Shown: positions 42,694 to 51,409 of the stretch, in pieces
Layout: every line of letters starts with the position of its first letter
Numbering within the stretch: position 1 is the first letter of the stretch
From: DASSUC01 sp035649895
GTDB lineage: Bacteria > Actinomycetota > Actinomycetes > Mycobacteriales > Micromonosporaceae
DNA length: 51,890 nucleotides
Reading direction: 5' to 3'
Assembly: GCA_035649895.1 (NCBI GenBank)
Contig: DASRIS010000134.1
Span: 1-51,890 of the forward strand
Notes under the pieces: generated by a model
Told to the model about the DNA's origin: nothing
The model's database searches: none
What the model saw: only the letters and a program-made list of their open reading frames with translations
Program-made: the position numbers and the translations under genes

Positions 42694-42964
42694 CTGGCTC
42701 GTGGCGGTCCGTCGTCATAAACGCCGTGCCGGCCAGTCGCTCGCACGATACGGGGACGTCTACGAAAGGTCCTGGTAGCGAGGGACTGGACACCCGCGAG
42801 GTACGGTTAGGTATCGACCACGGTACGACGATCCGGACGACTTGACCCGCTCGTACGACGGTGGGACGCCGCACCGGTGAGAAGTTCCGCCCAGCTATGG
42901 ACGGGCGTTGACCGTACGCCGTAGCGTCGGCTGATCTGGCCCGTAGCCTCAGCGTGGAGGAGCC

Positions 42965-45900
42965 ATGCGCCTGCGCCTGCGCCGCCCGGCCGTGGCGTTG
43001 ACCGTCACGGTCACCGCCCTTTCGGTCCTCGGCTTCGCCGCTCCTCCCGCAGTCGCGGCGGACCCGACGGAGCTGTTCTTCTCGGAGTACGTCGAGGGCT
43101 CCTCGAACAACAAGGCCCTGGAGATCTTCAACGGCACCGGCGCACCGGTCGACCTGGCCGCCGGCGGCTACCTGGTGCAGATGTACTTCAACGGCGCCAC
43201 CACGCCGGGCACCACCGTCACGCTGGCCGGCACGGTCGCCCACGGCGACGTGTTCGTGCTGGCTCAGGCGGCGGCCTCGGCGCCGGTCCTCGCGGCGGCC
43301 GACCAGACCAGCGCGGCCAGCTTCTACAACGGCGACGACGCGGTGGTGCTGCGCAAGGGCGGGGCAGCCGGCCCGGTCGTGGACGCGATCGGCCAGGTCG
43401 GCTCCGACCCCGGCACCGAGTGGGGCGCGGGCCTGACCAGCACGGCCGACAACACGCTGCGCCGGTCCAGCGCGGCCAGGGGCGGCGACACCGACCCGGC
43501 CGACGCGTTCGACCCGGCCGCCAGCTGGACCGGGTTCGCCATCGACACCTTCGACGGGCTCGGCGCGCACAGCCTCGACCCGGATCCGGGTGACCTGCCC
43601 GCGTCGCTGGCCTGCGGCGGGCTGCTGACGACCCCGCAGGGCACCGCTGCGGTGCGCACGGTGACCGCGACCGACCCCGATGACACCATCGTCGAGCTTG
43701 CAGTGTCGTCCGTGGCGCCAACCCCAGCGACCGGCACGATCAGCCGTACCGCGTTCACCCCGGCCCCCGGCGACGGCGGCACCGCCACGGCCGAGGTCAC
43801 CGCCTCCGCCGACCTGGCCGCCGGGTCGTACACGGTGACCATGGCCGCCACCGACGACGACGGGACCACGGCCACCTGCACCTTCACCGTGCAGGTGACC
43901 CGGGTCCTCACCGTCGGCGAGGTGCAGGGCCAGACGCTGGACTCGGAGAACGGCAGGACCGACCGCTCGCCGCTGGCCCCGGCCACCGGCAACGGCTCCA
44001 GCTCCACGCTCTACGACGTACGCGGCGTGGTCACGCAGCGGACGCTGGCGCGTACCGCGGCCGGCGCCAACCAGTACGGCTTCTTCCTGCAGAGCCGCCT
44101 GGGCGCCGAGGACGGCGACCCGACCACCTCCGACGGCGTCTTCGTCTTCATGGGCTCCTTCACCTCGCTCATCGGCGGCTACGTGCCACGGGTCGGCGAC
44201 GAGGTGGTCATCCGGGCCCGGGTGGCCGAGTTCTTCAACCTGACCCAGCTGACCAGCGCCTCGCTGGTGCGGGTGCTGGACACCGGCGTGGACGTGGACA
44301 CCGGGGTGGCGGTCGACGCCGCCACGCCGCCGGACCTGCTCGCCGACGCGGACCGGTTCTGGGAGCGGCACGAGGGCGCGCGGCTGCGGGTGCGGGCCGG
44401 CTCGGTGACGACCAGCGGGCGGGACGTCTTCCCGGGCACCGCCGACGCTGAGATCTGGCTCGTCGACGTGGACCACCCGCTGCTGGACCGCACCGACCCG
44501 TACGCCCGCCGGGTCTTCCGCGACCCGCACCCGCTGGACAACAACCCGACACCGCTGTTCGACGACGCCAACGGGCACCGGGTGATGCTGGGCAGCCTGG
44601 GCGTGAAGTGGGCCACCAGTGACAACACCACGCTGCTGCCGCCGGCCCGGACCTTTGACACGCTGTCGGCCGACGCGGTGGGCGGGCTCTACTTCTCCTT
44701 CGAGAAGTACGGCGTGCAGGTGGAGCAGGCCGCGTTCGGGGCGGGCGCCGACCCGTCGGCCAACCACCCGCCGCAGCCGGCCAACCGGAGCCAGGAGCTC
44801 GCGGTGTCCACGTACAACGTGGAGAACCTCTACGACTACCGGGACGACCCGTTCGACGGCTGCGACTTCACCGGCAACACCGGCTGCCCGGGGGTGAGCC
44901 CGCCGTTCGACTACGTCCCGGCGAGCGAGGCGGTCTACTCCGAGCACCTCGGCGCCATCGCCGGCCAGATCGTGGGCGACCTGCACTCCCCCGACCTGCT
45001 GCTGGTGCAGGAGGCCGAGGACCAGGACATCTGCGCGGTGAGCGGCGGCGCGCTGGCGTGCGGGGCGACCAACAACGCCGACGGCAAGCCGGACACGCTG
45101 CAGGAGCTGGCGCTGCGCATCGCCGCGCTGGGCGGGCCGGCGTACGACGCCGCGTACGACCGCGACGGCGCGGACGCGCGGGGCATCGTCTCCGCGTTCC
45201 TCTACCGCACCGACCGGGTACGCCTCGCCGTGCCGGACGCGGGTGACGCGGTGCTCGGCTCCAGCCCGACCGTGCAGTACCGCTCGGCCGGCCTGGCCTA
45301 CAACACCGACGTACAGAACCCGAAGGTGCTCAACGCGGTGCTGCCGGCCGACGTGGACCGGTCCACCGGCGTGGACGGCTCCAACGTCTACACCCGGGCC
45401 CCGCAGGTCGGGAAGTTCCTCGTCGCCGCCGCTCCCGGCGCGAACGAGGAGCTGACCCTGTGGGCGGTCAGCAACCACTTCTCGTCCACCCCACAGGCCA
45501 GGGTCGGCCAGCGCACCGAGCAGGCCGCGTACGGTGCGGCGATCGTGGCCGCGATCGAGGGTGCCGCACCCGGCGCCCGGGTCGTCTTCGGCGGGGACAT
45601 GAACGTCTTCCCGCGCCCGGACGACCCGATCGCGACCAGCGACACCGGGCCAAAGTCCGACCAGCTGCGCGCGCTCTACGAGGCCGGCCTGCGCAACCTC
45701 TGGGACGACCTGCTCGCCGACGCGCCCGCGGCGGCGTACTCCTACGTCTTCCAGGGCCAGGCGCAGACTCTCGACCAGCTCTTCGTCACCGGCTCGCTCT
45801 ACGGTGACCTGGTCGAGATGCGGGCCGCCCACGTCAACGCCGGCTGGCCGGCCGACTTCGACGGGGACGGCTCCCGCGGCGCCAGCGACCACGACCCGCA

Positions 45901-46255
45901 GGTGGCGCGGTTCCTCTCCCGGGCCCGGCTGTCGGTCGCGGACGTCTCGGTCCAGGAAGGGACCAGCGGCACGACCCCGATGACCTTCACGGTACGGGTC
46001 ACCCGGCCGCTGTCGCGGGACGCGACGGTCTGCGCGGTGACGGTCGACGTGACAGCAAGGGCCGGGCAGGACTACGAGCCGCTGTCGACCTGCGCGGTGC
46101 TGGCCGCGGAGGCGACCGAGCTGCGGTTCACCGTGGCTGTCCGCGGTGACCGCCGCGCCGAGGCTGACGAGCGGCTCGCCCTGCTGGTCGCGGCCGACTC
46201 CGTGATCCGGCTGGTGGACCCGGTGGCGTTCGGCACGATCGTCAACGACGACTAG
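42965..46255 (+). CDS. secreted ExeM/NucH-type extracellular nuclease with lamin-tail and Calx-beta-like domains
   Basis: A 1096-aa secreted protein with GGAGGA just before the ATG. Signal peptide 1-~31 ends AVAADP. Residues ~33-200 are a lamin-tail domain (LFFSEYVEGSSNNKALEIFN, FYNGDDAVVLRKGGA). A middle beta region and an OB-fold-like stretch (VGEVQGQTLDSENGRTDRSP, RGVVTQRT) follow. Residues ~610-980 are an endonuclease/exonuclease/phosphatase (DNase I-like) domain: STYNVENLYDYRD, LLLVQEAED, FGGDMNVFPRPDD, RGASDHDPQVARF. The C-terminus has a Calx-beta-like segment (VSVQEGTSGTTPMTFTVRVT). Homologous enzymes degrade extracellular DNA for phosphate or biofilm turnover. No sorting signal is visible. 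Confidence 0.88.
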   Translation: MRLRLRRPAVALTVTVTALSVLGFAAPPAVAADPTELFFSEYVEGSSNNKALEIFNGTGAPVDLAAGGYLVQMYFNGATTPGTTVTLAGTVAHGDVFVLAQAAASAPVLAAADQTSAASFYNGDDAVVLRKGGAAGPVVDAIGQVGSDPGTEWGAGLTSTADNTLRRSSAARGGDTDPADAFDPAASWTGFAIDTFDGLGAHSLDPDPGDLPASLACGGLLTTPQGTAAVRTVTATDPDDTIVELAVSSVAPTPATGTISRTAFTPAPGDGGTATAEVTASADLAAGSYTVTMAATDDDGTTATCTFTVQVTRVLTVGEVQGQTLDSENGRTDRSPLAPATGNGSSSTLYDVRGVVTQRTLARTAAGANQYGFFLQSRLGAEDGDPTTSDGVFVFMGSFTSLIGGYVPRVGDEVVIRARVAEFFNLTQLTSASLVRVLDTGVDVDTGVAVDAATPPDLLADADRFWERHEGARLRVRAGSVTTSGRDVFPGTADAEIWLVDVDHPLLDRTDPYARRVFRDPHPLDNNPTPLFDDANGHRVMLGSLGVKWATSDNTTLLPPARTFDTLSADAVGGLYFSFEKYGVQVEQAAFGAGADPSANHPPQPANRSQELAVSTYNVENLYDYRDDPFDGCDFTGNTGCPGVSPPFDYVPASEAVYSEHLGAIAGQIVGDLHSPDLLLVQEAEDQDICAVSGGALACGATNNADGKPDTLQELALRIAALGGPAYDAAYDRDGADARGIVSAFLYRTDRVRLAVPDAGDAVLGSSPTVQYRSAGLAYNTDVQNPKVLNAVLPADVDRSTGVDGSNVYTRAPQVGKFLVAAAPGANEELTLWAVSNHFSSTPQARVGQRTEQAAYGAAIVAAIEGAAPGARVVFGGDMNVFPRPDDPIATSDTGPKSDQLRALYEAGLRNLWDDLLADAPAAAYSYVFQGQAQTLDQLFVTGSLYGDLVEMRAAHVNAGWPADFDGDGSRGASDHDPQVARFLSRARLSVADVSVQEGTSGTTPMTFTVRVTRPLSRDATVCAVTVDVTARAGQDYEPLSTCAVLAAEATELRFTVAVRGDRRAEADERLALLVAADSVIRLVDPVAFGTIVNDD

Positions 46256-46272
46256 GAGGGGCCCCGTAGCGG

Positions 46273-47340
46273 ATGGTCCTCTACGGCGTGGACGTCCACG
46301 GCAGCTACCAGGCCGGGATCTCGTTCCCTCGGCTCGCCGCCGAGGGCTACTCCTTCGCCGTGGTCAAGGCGACCGAGGGTACGGGGTTCCGCGCGCCCCG
46401 GTTCAGGGAATGGGTGCGTGCTGCCCGCTCCGCCGGGCTGGTGGCCGGGGCGTACCACTGGCTGAAGGCCGGGGACGGCGCCGCCCAGGCCCGGTTCTTC
46501 CACGGCGATGTGGCGGCCGCGGGCGGGCCGGCCGGGATGCTCATCCAGCTCGACTGCGAGGACGACGCGAGCCTGGGCACGCTGCGCGCCTGGGCGGCGG
46601 AGTGGCGCAGGCTCACCGGTGACCACCCGTTCCTCATCTACACCGGCGGGTGGTGGTGGCGCCCGCGGGGCTGGCCGGGGGCGGGCGTGACGCCGTACCT
46701 GTGGGCCTCGCACTACCTGTGGGACCCGGCGGCCGGCCAGTCCGCGCGCGGCACCGCGGCGCAGCTCTACCCGCGGGTGCCGGCCGGGTGGTGGGTCCCC
46801 GGGTACGGCGGCTGGACCAGCGCCACGATCCTCCAGTTCACCGACCGGGGCAACGCCGGCGGGCTCGCCGCCAATGTGGACCTCAACGCCTTCCGAGGCA
46901 CCCGCGAGCAGCTGCTCGCGCTGACCCGCGCCGGTGCGCCGGCGCCGATCCCAGGAGGAGCCGTGGAAGCGGCGGACCGCGTGAACTACGTCATCGAGCA
47001 GTGGCGGCGCCCCGAGGGCAGCCAGACAGTGGGTGGCCGCTTCATCAACGGCCTGATCCGCAACGTGGCCGAGGTGCAGGACCGGCTGGCCCGGGTGGAG
47101 TCCAAGGTGGACGCGCTGGGTACGGCGTTCGCGGCCCTGGCGGAGCAGATGCAGACCGGCGGCGGCGAGCTCGACACGGCCGCGGTCCTGAACCGCATCG
47201 ACGAGCGCGCCGGCGAGGACGCCGCGGTGGCGGCTGCCCAGGCGGCGCAGCTGGCCGAGCTGCAAGCCCAGGTGTCAGAGCTGACCACCGAACGCGACGA
47301 GCTGCGCGCCCGGCTCGCCGCCGACCGGCCACAGGGGTGA
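46273..47340 (+). CDS. GH25-type lysozyme without signal peptide, C-terminal coiled coil
   Basis: A 355-aa protein. The first ~210 residues are a GH25 muramidase: GVDVHGSYQAGISFPRL, GYSFAVVKATEGTGF, GLVAGAYHWLKAGD, MLIQLDCEDDAS, PFLIYTGGWWWRP, YLWASHYL, ATILQFTDRGNAGGLAANVD. Catalytic acidic residues in VDVH and LDCEDD are retained. The C-terminal ~90 residues form a coiled coil (RVESKVDALGTAFAALAEQM, LAELQAQVSELTTERDELRA). No Sec/Tat signal is visible, so export would need phage-like or injection-like routes or lysis. It is 17 bases after the nuclease gene; GGAGG near 46256 is a poor spacing for the ATG, so the start is uncertain. Confidence 0.8.
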   Translation: MVLYGVDVHGSYQAGISFPRLAAEGYSFAVVKATEGTGFRAPRFREWVRAARSAGLVAGAYHWLKAGDGAAQARFFHGDVAAAGGPAGMLIQLDCEDDASLGTLRAWAAEWRRLTGDHPFLIYTGGWWWRPRGWPGAGVTPYLWASHYLWDPAAGQSARGTAAQLYPRVPAGWWVPGYGGWTSATILQFTDRGNAGGLAANVDLNAFRGTREQLLALTRAGAPAPIPGGAVEAADRVNYVIEQWRRPEGSQTVGGRFINGLIRNVAEVQDRLARVESKVDALGTAFAALAEQMQTGGGELDTAAVLNRIDERAGEDAAVAAAQAAQLAELQAQVSELTTERDELRARLAADRPQG

Positions 47341-47423
47341 GCTCTTCTGCCGCCATGATCGGGTCGGGTAGAGCTGCTTCCGCGGATGCTTCCCCTTAGC
47401 GAAGCCCTCGCTCGTACAGAGGG

Positions 47424-47441
47424 CGTTTACGGCCGTGTACG
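47424..47441 (+). promoter_or_regulatory. palindromic operator over the promoter of toxin-antitoxin-like module 2
   Basis: CGTTTACGG-CCGTGTACG is an 18-bp near-perfect palindrome (7 of 9 pairs). It overlaps the -10 hexamer TACGAT (47438-47443), six bases before the GTG at 47450. Same architecture as module 1. Confidence 0.5.
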
Positions 47442-47449
47442 ATGACGAG

Positions 47450-47740
47450 GTGGGTGAGGAGTACCGCTTCGACGATCACAGCTACGAGGCGCTGGCCGTC
47501 GCCGGAGTGGCCTGGCTAGACGTCATCCACGTCCTGTACCGCGCCCGCCCACGGATACGCCGGCACATCGGCGGAGTTCTACGCGTCAGCGCGCCCGTCC
47601 GGGACGGGCGGTGGGTCGTCGTGTCCTGCATTGAGGAGAGAGACGACCAGTACCTGGTGGTCGGCGGTCGGTACCTCGATCACGGGGAGACGGAAGCTGC
47701 CTGGAAGATGATCAGGGGTGATCGTGATGGTCAGTCGTGA
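47450..47740 (+). CDS. toxin-like small protein of module 2 (BrnT-like)
   Basis: A 96-aa protein if started at GTG 47450 (leaderless geometry); the in-frame GTG at 47435 lies within the -10 region. Sequence VGEEYRFDDHSYEALAVAGV, AWLDVIHVLYRARPRIRRHI, VLRVSAPVRDGRWVVVSCIE and VVGGRYLDHGETEAAWKMIR shows the same order of elements as the module-1 protein (helix ending GVxxxDVxHVL, a two-strand hairpin with WVVV, then the final helix). This size and layout recall BrnT/HigB-like toxins, which are mRNA interferases, but catalytic residues cannot be assigned with confidence. It overlaps the antitoxin-like gene. Confidence 0.65.
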   Translation: MGEEYRFDDHSYEALAVAGVAWLDVIHVLYRARPRIRRHIGGVLRVSAPVRDGRWVVVSCIEERDDQYLVVGGRYLDHGETEAAWKMIRGDRDGQS

Positions 47741-48017
47741 AGACGCGGTGCGGGCGCTGGAGGAGCGGGACTGGGTGACCGGTGCCGAGGTAGAGCGGGA
47801 GCCTCGCCCCGCGATGATCGTGGTCTCGGTACGCCTACCCGGCGAGCTTGCCGTGTGGGTGGGCGATGAAGCGGAACGCCGCGGCGTGTACCCGTCGGCA
47901 GTCATCCGCGACCTAGTCGAACAAGCGCGGCGAGAGGCCAGCGTGGACGAGACGATCACCATGCGCCGCTCGGACCTGCACCGCGCCATCGACGAGGCAG
48001 TCCGACCCGCTGCCTGA
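47727..48017 (+). CDS. ribbon-helix-helix antitoxin-like protein of module 2
   Basis: A 96-aa protein (ATG at 47727 with AGGGG eight bases upstream) overlapping the toxin-like gene by 14 bases. Residues ~31-65 (PAMIVVSVRLPGELAVWVGD, ERRGVYPSAVIRDLVEQARR) are a CopG-type RHH motif preceded by its beta strand. The C-terminus is short and basic-acidic mixed. Probably the autorepressor and antitoxin of the pair. Confidence 0.72.
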   Translation: MVSREDAVRALEERDWVTGAEVEREPRPAMIVVSVRLPGELAVWVGDEAERRGVYPSAVIRDLVEQARREASVDETITMRRSDLHRAIDEAVRPAA

Positions 48018-48313
48018 CCTGTCACACCGAACATAACGAAACATGGTGAGCGCGCTGAACCGCGCAGCGATGCTGCATCTCCGCCAGGATCTCCTCGGAC
48101 CACTCGGTCGGCGTGCGGACCAAGAACACAACCGACACAGGGCGCTGTTCGGCGATGACCTCACCTTCGGTGAAGTCTTGCTCTGTCGTCGCCCTTAGCT
48201 GAGACTATCCATCGACGCATCGACCTGTGGCCGTACCGGCAGGGTCGACCGGACGGTGGCGAGGAGTCGCTGGACCCTGGCGTACTGCTCCCGTCGCGGA
48301 GCAGCCTTCGGAC
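48018..48313. other. intergenic region with a possible minus-strand gene fragment
   Basis: Read on the minus strand between about 48200 and 48025, an uninterrupted frame without a start gives TTEQDFTEGEVIAEQRPVSV, VFLVRTPTEWSEEILAEMQH, which has natural protein composition but no assignable function. It may be a small gene remnant. The right part contains the upstream region of the response regulator. Confidence 0.35.
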
Positions 48314-49006
48314 ATGGGCGGTGCGGTGCTGGTCGTCGAGGACGACCGCGAGCTTCGCGAGCTGGTCCGCCGGTACCTCGAGCGGGCCGGTCACCGCGTG
48401 CACACCACCAGCAGCGGCGCGGAGGCGCTGCGCCTGCTCGACAAGGGCGACGTCGCGCTGGTCGTGCTCGACCTGGGCCTGCCCGACGTCGACGGGCTGG
48501 AGGTGCTGGCCGCGGCCCGCGACGACGACCAGGCCGTGCCGGTGGTCGTGCTGACCGCCCGCAGCCAGGTCGAGGACCGCGTCGACGGCCTGCGCCGCGG
48601 CGCCGACGACTACGTCACCAAGCCGTTCAGCCCGACCGAGCTGGTGCTTCGCGTGCAGGCCGTACTCAGCCGCACGCATGGGCGCTCCGCGGCGGAGGCG
48701 GACACGTTCGGCGGGGGCCGGCTGCGCCTGGACGAGGCCCGCCACGAGGCCCGGCTGGACGGGCGGCCGCTGGACCTGACCCCGACCGAGTGGGGGCTGC
48801 TGACCGCGCTGGCCGCCGCGCCCGGCCGGGTCTTCTCCCGCTACGAGCTGGTCAACCGGGTACGCGGCTACGAGTTCGCCGGGTACGAGCGGACCATCGA
48901 CTCGCACGTGAAGAACCTGCGGCACAAGCTCGGCCCGGACGCGGCGCGCATCGTCGAGACGGTCCTCGGCGTCGGCTACCGGCTGGGGTGGTCACGTGAC
49001 CGGTGA
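48314..49006 (+). CDS. OmpR/PhoB-family response regulator
   Basis: A 230-aa response regulator. Receiver domain 1-~118 with acidic pair EDD, phospho-acceptor Asp in VVLDLGLPDVDGLE, Thr in VVVLTARS and Lys in YVTKPFSPTEL. C-terminal winged helix ~130-228 with DLTPTEWGLLTALAAAPGRV, YEFAGYERTIDSHVKNLRHK and ETVLGVGYRLGW. The start is set at the ATG that opens the receiver domain; a longer frame exists upstream. The kinase gene begins inside its last codons (GTG 48996), so they form a cotranslated two-component pair. Confidence 0.88.
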   Translation: MGGAVLVVEDDRELRELVRRYLERAGHRVHTTSSGAEALRLLDKGDVALVVLDLGLPDVDGLEVLAAARDDDQAVPVVVLTARSQVEDRVDGLRRGADDYVTKPFSPTELVLRVQAVLSRTHGRSAAEADTFGGGRLRLDEARHEARLDGRPLDLTPTEWGLLTALAAAPGRVFSRYELVNRVRGYEFAGYERTIDSHVKNLRHKLGPDAARIVETVLGVGYRLGWSRDR

Positions 49007-50158
49007 GCCGCGGCACCTACGCAGCCCGCTCGACCGGCGGCTGCTGGCGGCGTTCGTGCTCGTCGCACTCTCCTCGGTCGTGGTGCTCACGGGCTCGGTG
49101 ATGGTGTGGCCAGGACGGGGCATGGGGCCGGGCGGCATGCACTCCGGCCCCGGCGGTGCGGTTGTCGAGGCTCCGGTGCTGGTGGCCGGCGAGCAGGTGG
49201 GCACGGTACGGCTGGCGTTCCGCACCGGGGCGGCCGGCGGCCGTGCCGTGGCCTGGTCCTGGGTGCTCGGCGCGGCGCTGGTGGCGCTGGCCACCGCGCT
49301 GGTCGTCAGCTGGTACGTCACCGGCCGCCTGGCCCGGCCGCTGGCCACCCTGGCCGCCGCGGCCCGCCGGTTCGCCGCCGGCGACCGCAGTGCCCGGGCC
49401 GGCGTACGCGGCCCGGGTGAGCTCGGCGAGGTGGCGTCCGCCTTCAACGCCATGGCCGACGAGGTGGTACGTGCCGAGACGGTCCGCCGCCAGGTCGCCG
49501 CCGACGTGGCGCACGAGCTGCGTACCCCGCTCGCCGGGTTGCAGGCGGGCCTGGAGGAGCTGCGCGACGGCCTGCGCGAGCCCGACCCGCAGCGGCTGGC
49601 CGCCCTGCACGACCAGGCCCTGCGGCTGGGCCGGGTCGTGGACGACCTGGCGGACCTGTCCGCCGCCGAGGCTGCCGCGCTGTCCCTGCGCCCGGCCGGC
49701 GTCGACCTCGCCGGCATCGCCGGGGCGGCGCTCGCCGCGCAGCGCCCGCAGCTGGACGCGGCGGGCCTGCGCGTCGACGCCGACCTTGCCAGGCCGACCC
49801 GGACCGCCTGCACCAGGCGGTCGCCAACGTGCTGGCCAACGCGGTCCGCTACTGCCGGCCGGGAGACCGGGTCACGGTACGCGCCGGCGTCGACGGTGCC
49901 TGCGCCACGCTCACCGTCGCCGACACCGGGCCCGGCATCCCCGCCGAGGAGCTGCCGCACGTCTTCGACCGGCTCTGGCGCGGCCGGCTGGCCCGCTCGG
50001 TCACCGGCTCCGGCATCGGGCTGGCGGTGGTACGGGAGCTGGTCACCGCCCACGGTGGCACGGTCACCGCCGCGTCGCCCGAGGGCGGCGGGATGGTGGT
50101 GACGATCCGGCTGCCGCTGGCCGGGCGGCCGGCGGCAGCCAGGGCGCTCAGCCGGTGA
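48996..50158 (+). pseudogene. sensor histidine kinase partner, with an apparent one-base frameshift before the catalytic domain
   Basis: From the GTG at 48996: TM helix 14-36, a short extracellular loop 37-86 rich in Gly/Met (GRGMGPGGMHSGPGG), TM helix 87-108, HAMP 108-160, and HisKA with H173 in VAHELRTPLAG. Near 49788-49796 the frame shifts; the ATPase domain continues in the next frame with NVLANAVRYC (N box), VADTGPGIP (G1), PHVFDRLWR (F) and GSGIGLAVVRELVTAHGG (G2), stopping at 50158. If the shift is real the kinase has no ATP-binding domain; if it is a sequencing error this is a normal ~387-aa kinase. It overlaps the regulator gene and ends convergent with the DUF302 gene (11-bp overlap). 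Confidence 0.78.
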
Positions 50159-50450
50159 GCGTGTCGAGCGCGGCGCGCAGGCGTACAGCGGCCTCGTCGG
50201 CCACGTCCTTGACCTCGGGCCGGCCGGTGACCTGCACCATGACCTGCGGGTCGAGGGCCTGGACGAGGGTGGCGTCCGGGCCGTCGGCGCGTACCACGAC
50301 GTTGCGCGGCAGCAGCAGCCCGATGTCGCGGTCGGCGTCGAGGGCGCGGTGTGCCAGCGGCGGGTTACAGGCACCGAGGATGAGGTAGTCCTCCATCTCG
50401 GCGCCCATCTTCTGCCGCAGGGTGGCCTGGACGTCTATCTCGGTGAGCAC
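50148..50450 (-). CDS. DUF302 protein, N-terminus missing
   Basis: A 100-residue frame covers most of a DUF302 domain: LTEIDVQATLRQKMGAEMED, YLILGACNPPLAHRALDADR, IGLLLPRNVVVRADG, ALDPQVMVQVTG. The full domain normally starts ~28 residues earlier. The frame upstream reads a fitting GQGFGV, then diverges into unrelated codons (PSPPVHIPA-like) without a start before the DUF2202 gene at 50520. The gene therefore appears 5'-truncated, or starts weakly at GTG 50450. DUF302 proteins are small periplasmic/cytosolic proteins often near redox or metal-stress genes; the function is unknown. Confidence 0.65.
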   Translation of the reverse strand: MLTEIDVQATLRQKMGAEMEDYLILGACNPPLAHRALDADRDIGLLLPRNVVVRADGPDATLVQALDPQVMVQVTGRPEVKDVADEAAVRLRAALDTLTG

Positions 50451-50519
50451 GCCGAAGCCCTGCCCGGCGGGTATATGAACGGGCGGCGACGGGGTCGGTC
50501 GCCGTCGGATGGCAGCCGC

Positions 50520-51260
50520 TCAGCTGGTGGACCAGCTCGTGAACGCGGCCAGGTGGTGCTGCGACGCGGCGAGCAGATGGGTGTAGAGCTGCTTCACGTC
50601 GGGTGCGGTCAGCCCGGCCTGGGCCGCGGTCAGCGCCGCGATGTCGGCCTTCTCGACCTCGACGCCGACATGGAGGGCGGCCGCCTGGCCGGTCCTGCCT
50701 TTGGCGAGCAGCCGGTCATAGGTGGCCTGCACCGCCGGGTCGGTGAACTTCCCGGCCGCCTGGCCGGCGGTCGGGTCGGCCAGCCCGTACCGGTCCAGCA
50801 GTGCGCGCACCGCGGTCAGGTGCCGCGTCTCGGACGCCGCGATGCGGTCGAAGATCCTGACCGGGTACGCGTCGGCGAAGGCCGCGTACAGGTCGTGGGC
50901 GAGCTTCTCCTCCTGGGCCATCGTCGCGAGCGTGGCCTGCTGCTCCTGAGTGAGCGTGCCCTTGGCCGCGGTGACACCCGCGCCGAGGCAGCTGCCGTCG
51001 CGGGTCATGGTGCCCATCCCGGCACTGGAGCGCGGACCGGCGCCCGTGCCACCCGGACCCATGCCACCGCCCGGCCCCATCCCGACACCCGGACCCATGC
51101 CGTCGCCTCCGCCCGGCCCCGGACCGGGGCCCCAGACCGCGGCCACCTGTGAGGCGAACGGGTTCACGCCGGCCACGGCCGGTACGGCCACCGCCAGGCC
51201 GCCGAGGCCGAGTGCGCCTGCGGCCACCAGGACAGCCGCTCGGCGAGTCATCGTTCCCAT
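50520..51260 (-). CDS. secreted DUF2202 (ferritin-like) protein with Gly/Met-rich linker
   Basis: A 246-aa exported protein with GAGAGGAAG just before the ATG at 51260. The signal region (RRAAVLVAAGALGLGGLAVA) is followed by a linker of GPGPGPGG/GMGPGVGMGPGGGMGPGG repeats at about 43-76. Then a four-helix DUF2202 domain: LTQEQQATLATMAQEEKLAH DLYAAF, IFDRIAASETRHLTAVRALL, GVEVEKADIAALTAAQAG, LYTHLLAASQHHLAAF. The EExxAHD, ExRHL and ExxDI acidic/His motifs are ferritin-like and could bind metals. The Gly/Met motif is shared with the kinase loop at residues 40-54. It is divergent from the CstR/CsoR gene and shares its regulatory region. Confidence 0.82.
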   Translation of the reverse strand: MGTMTRRAAVLVAAGALGLGGLAVAVPAVAGVNPFASQVAAVWGPGPGPGGGDGMGPGVGMGPGGGMGPGGTGAGPRSSAGMGTMTRDGSCLGAGVTAAKGTLTQEQQATLATMAQEEKLAHDLYAAFADAYPVRIFDRIAASETRHLTAVRALLDRYGLADPTAGQAAGKFTDPAVQATYDRLLAKGRTGQAAALHVGVEVEKADIAALTAAQAGLTAPDVKQLYTHLLAASQHHLAAFTSWSTS

Positions 51261-51365
51261 GGCTTCCTCTCTTTCCTCGACGTGCACCCCTACCGTCGTG
51301 CCGGCCCGTGTGGCGGGGGTGGAACCGATGTGGAGATGGTGTGGAGACGGCGCCGTCGTTGCGCA

Positions 51366-51379
51366 TACCCCTGGGGGTA
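51366..51379. promoter_or_regulatory. operator-like palindrome TACCCC-TG-GGGGTA
   Basis: A perfect 14-bp palindrome lies 30 bases before the CstR/CsoR-type gene start and about 105 bases before the divergent DUF2202 gene. It matches the C-tract/G-tract, TA-flanked type of site bound by CsoR/RcnR/CstR repressors. Confidence 0.6.
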
Positions 51380-51409
51380 AGCTGGAAGCCACAGTCGGAA
51401 GGGGCTGGG

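Noticed and set aside
42569..45892. A 1107-aa open frame on the minus strand opposite the secreted nuclease
   Set aside because: It is the antisense shadow of a gene with clear domains, signal peptide and ribosome-binding site; its composition (Gly/Arg/Val/His-rich) is typical of GC-rich shadows and no motif is present.
48025..48200. Minus-strand gene between module 2 and the response regulator
   Set aside because: The frame has natural-looking composition but no start codon or family match; kept only as a possible remnant.
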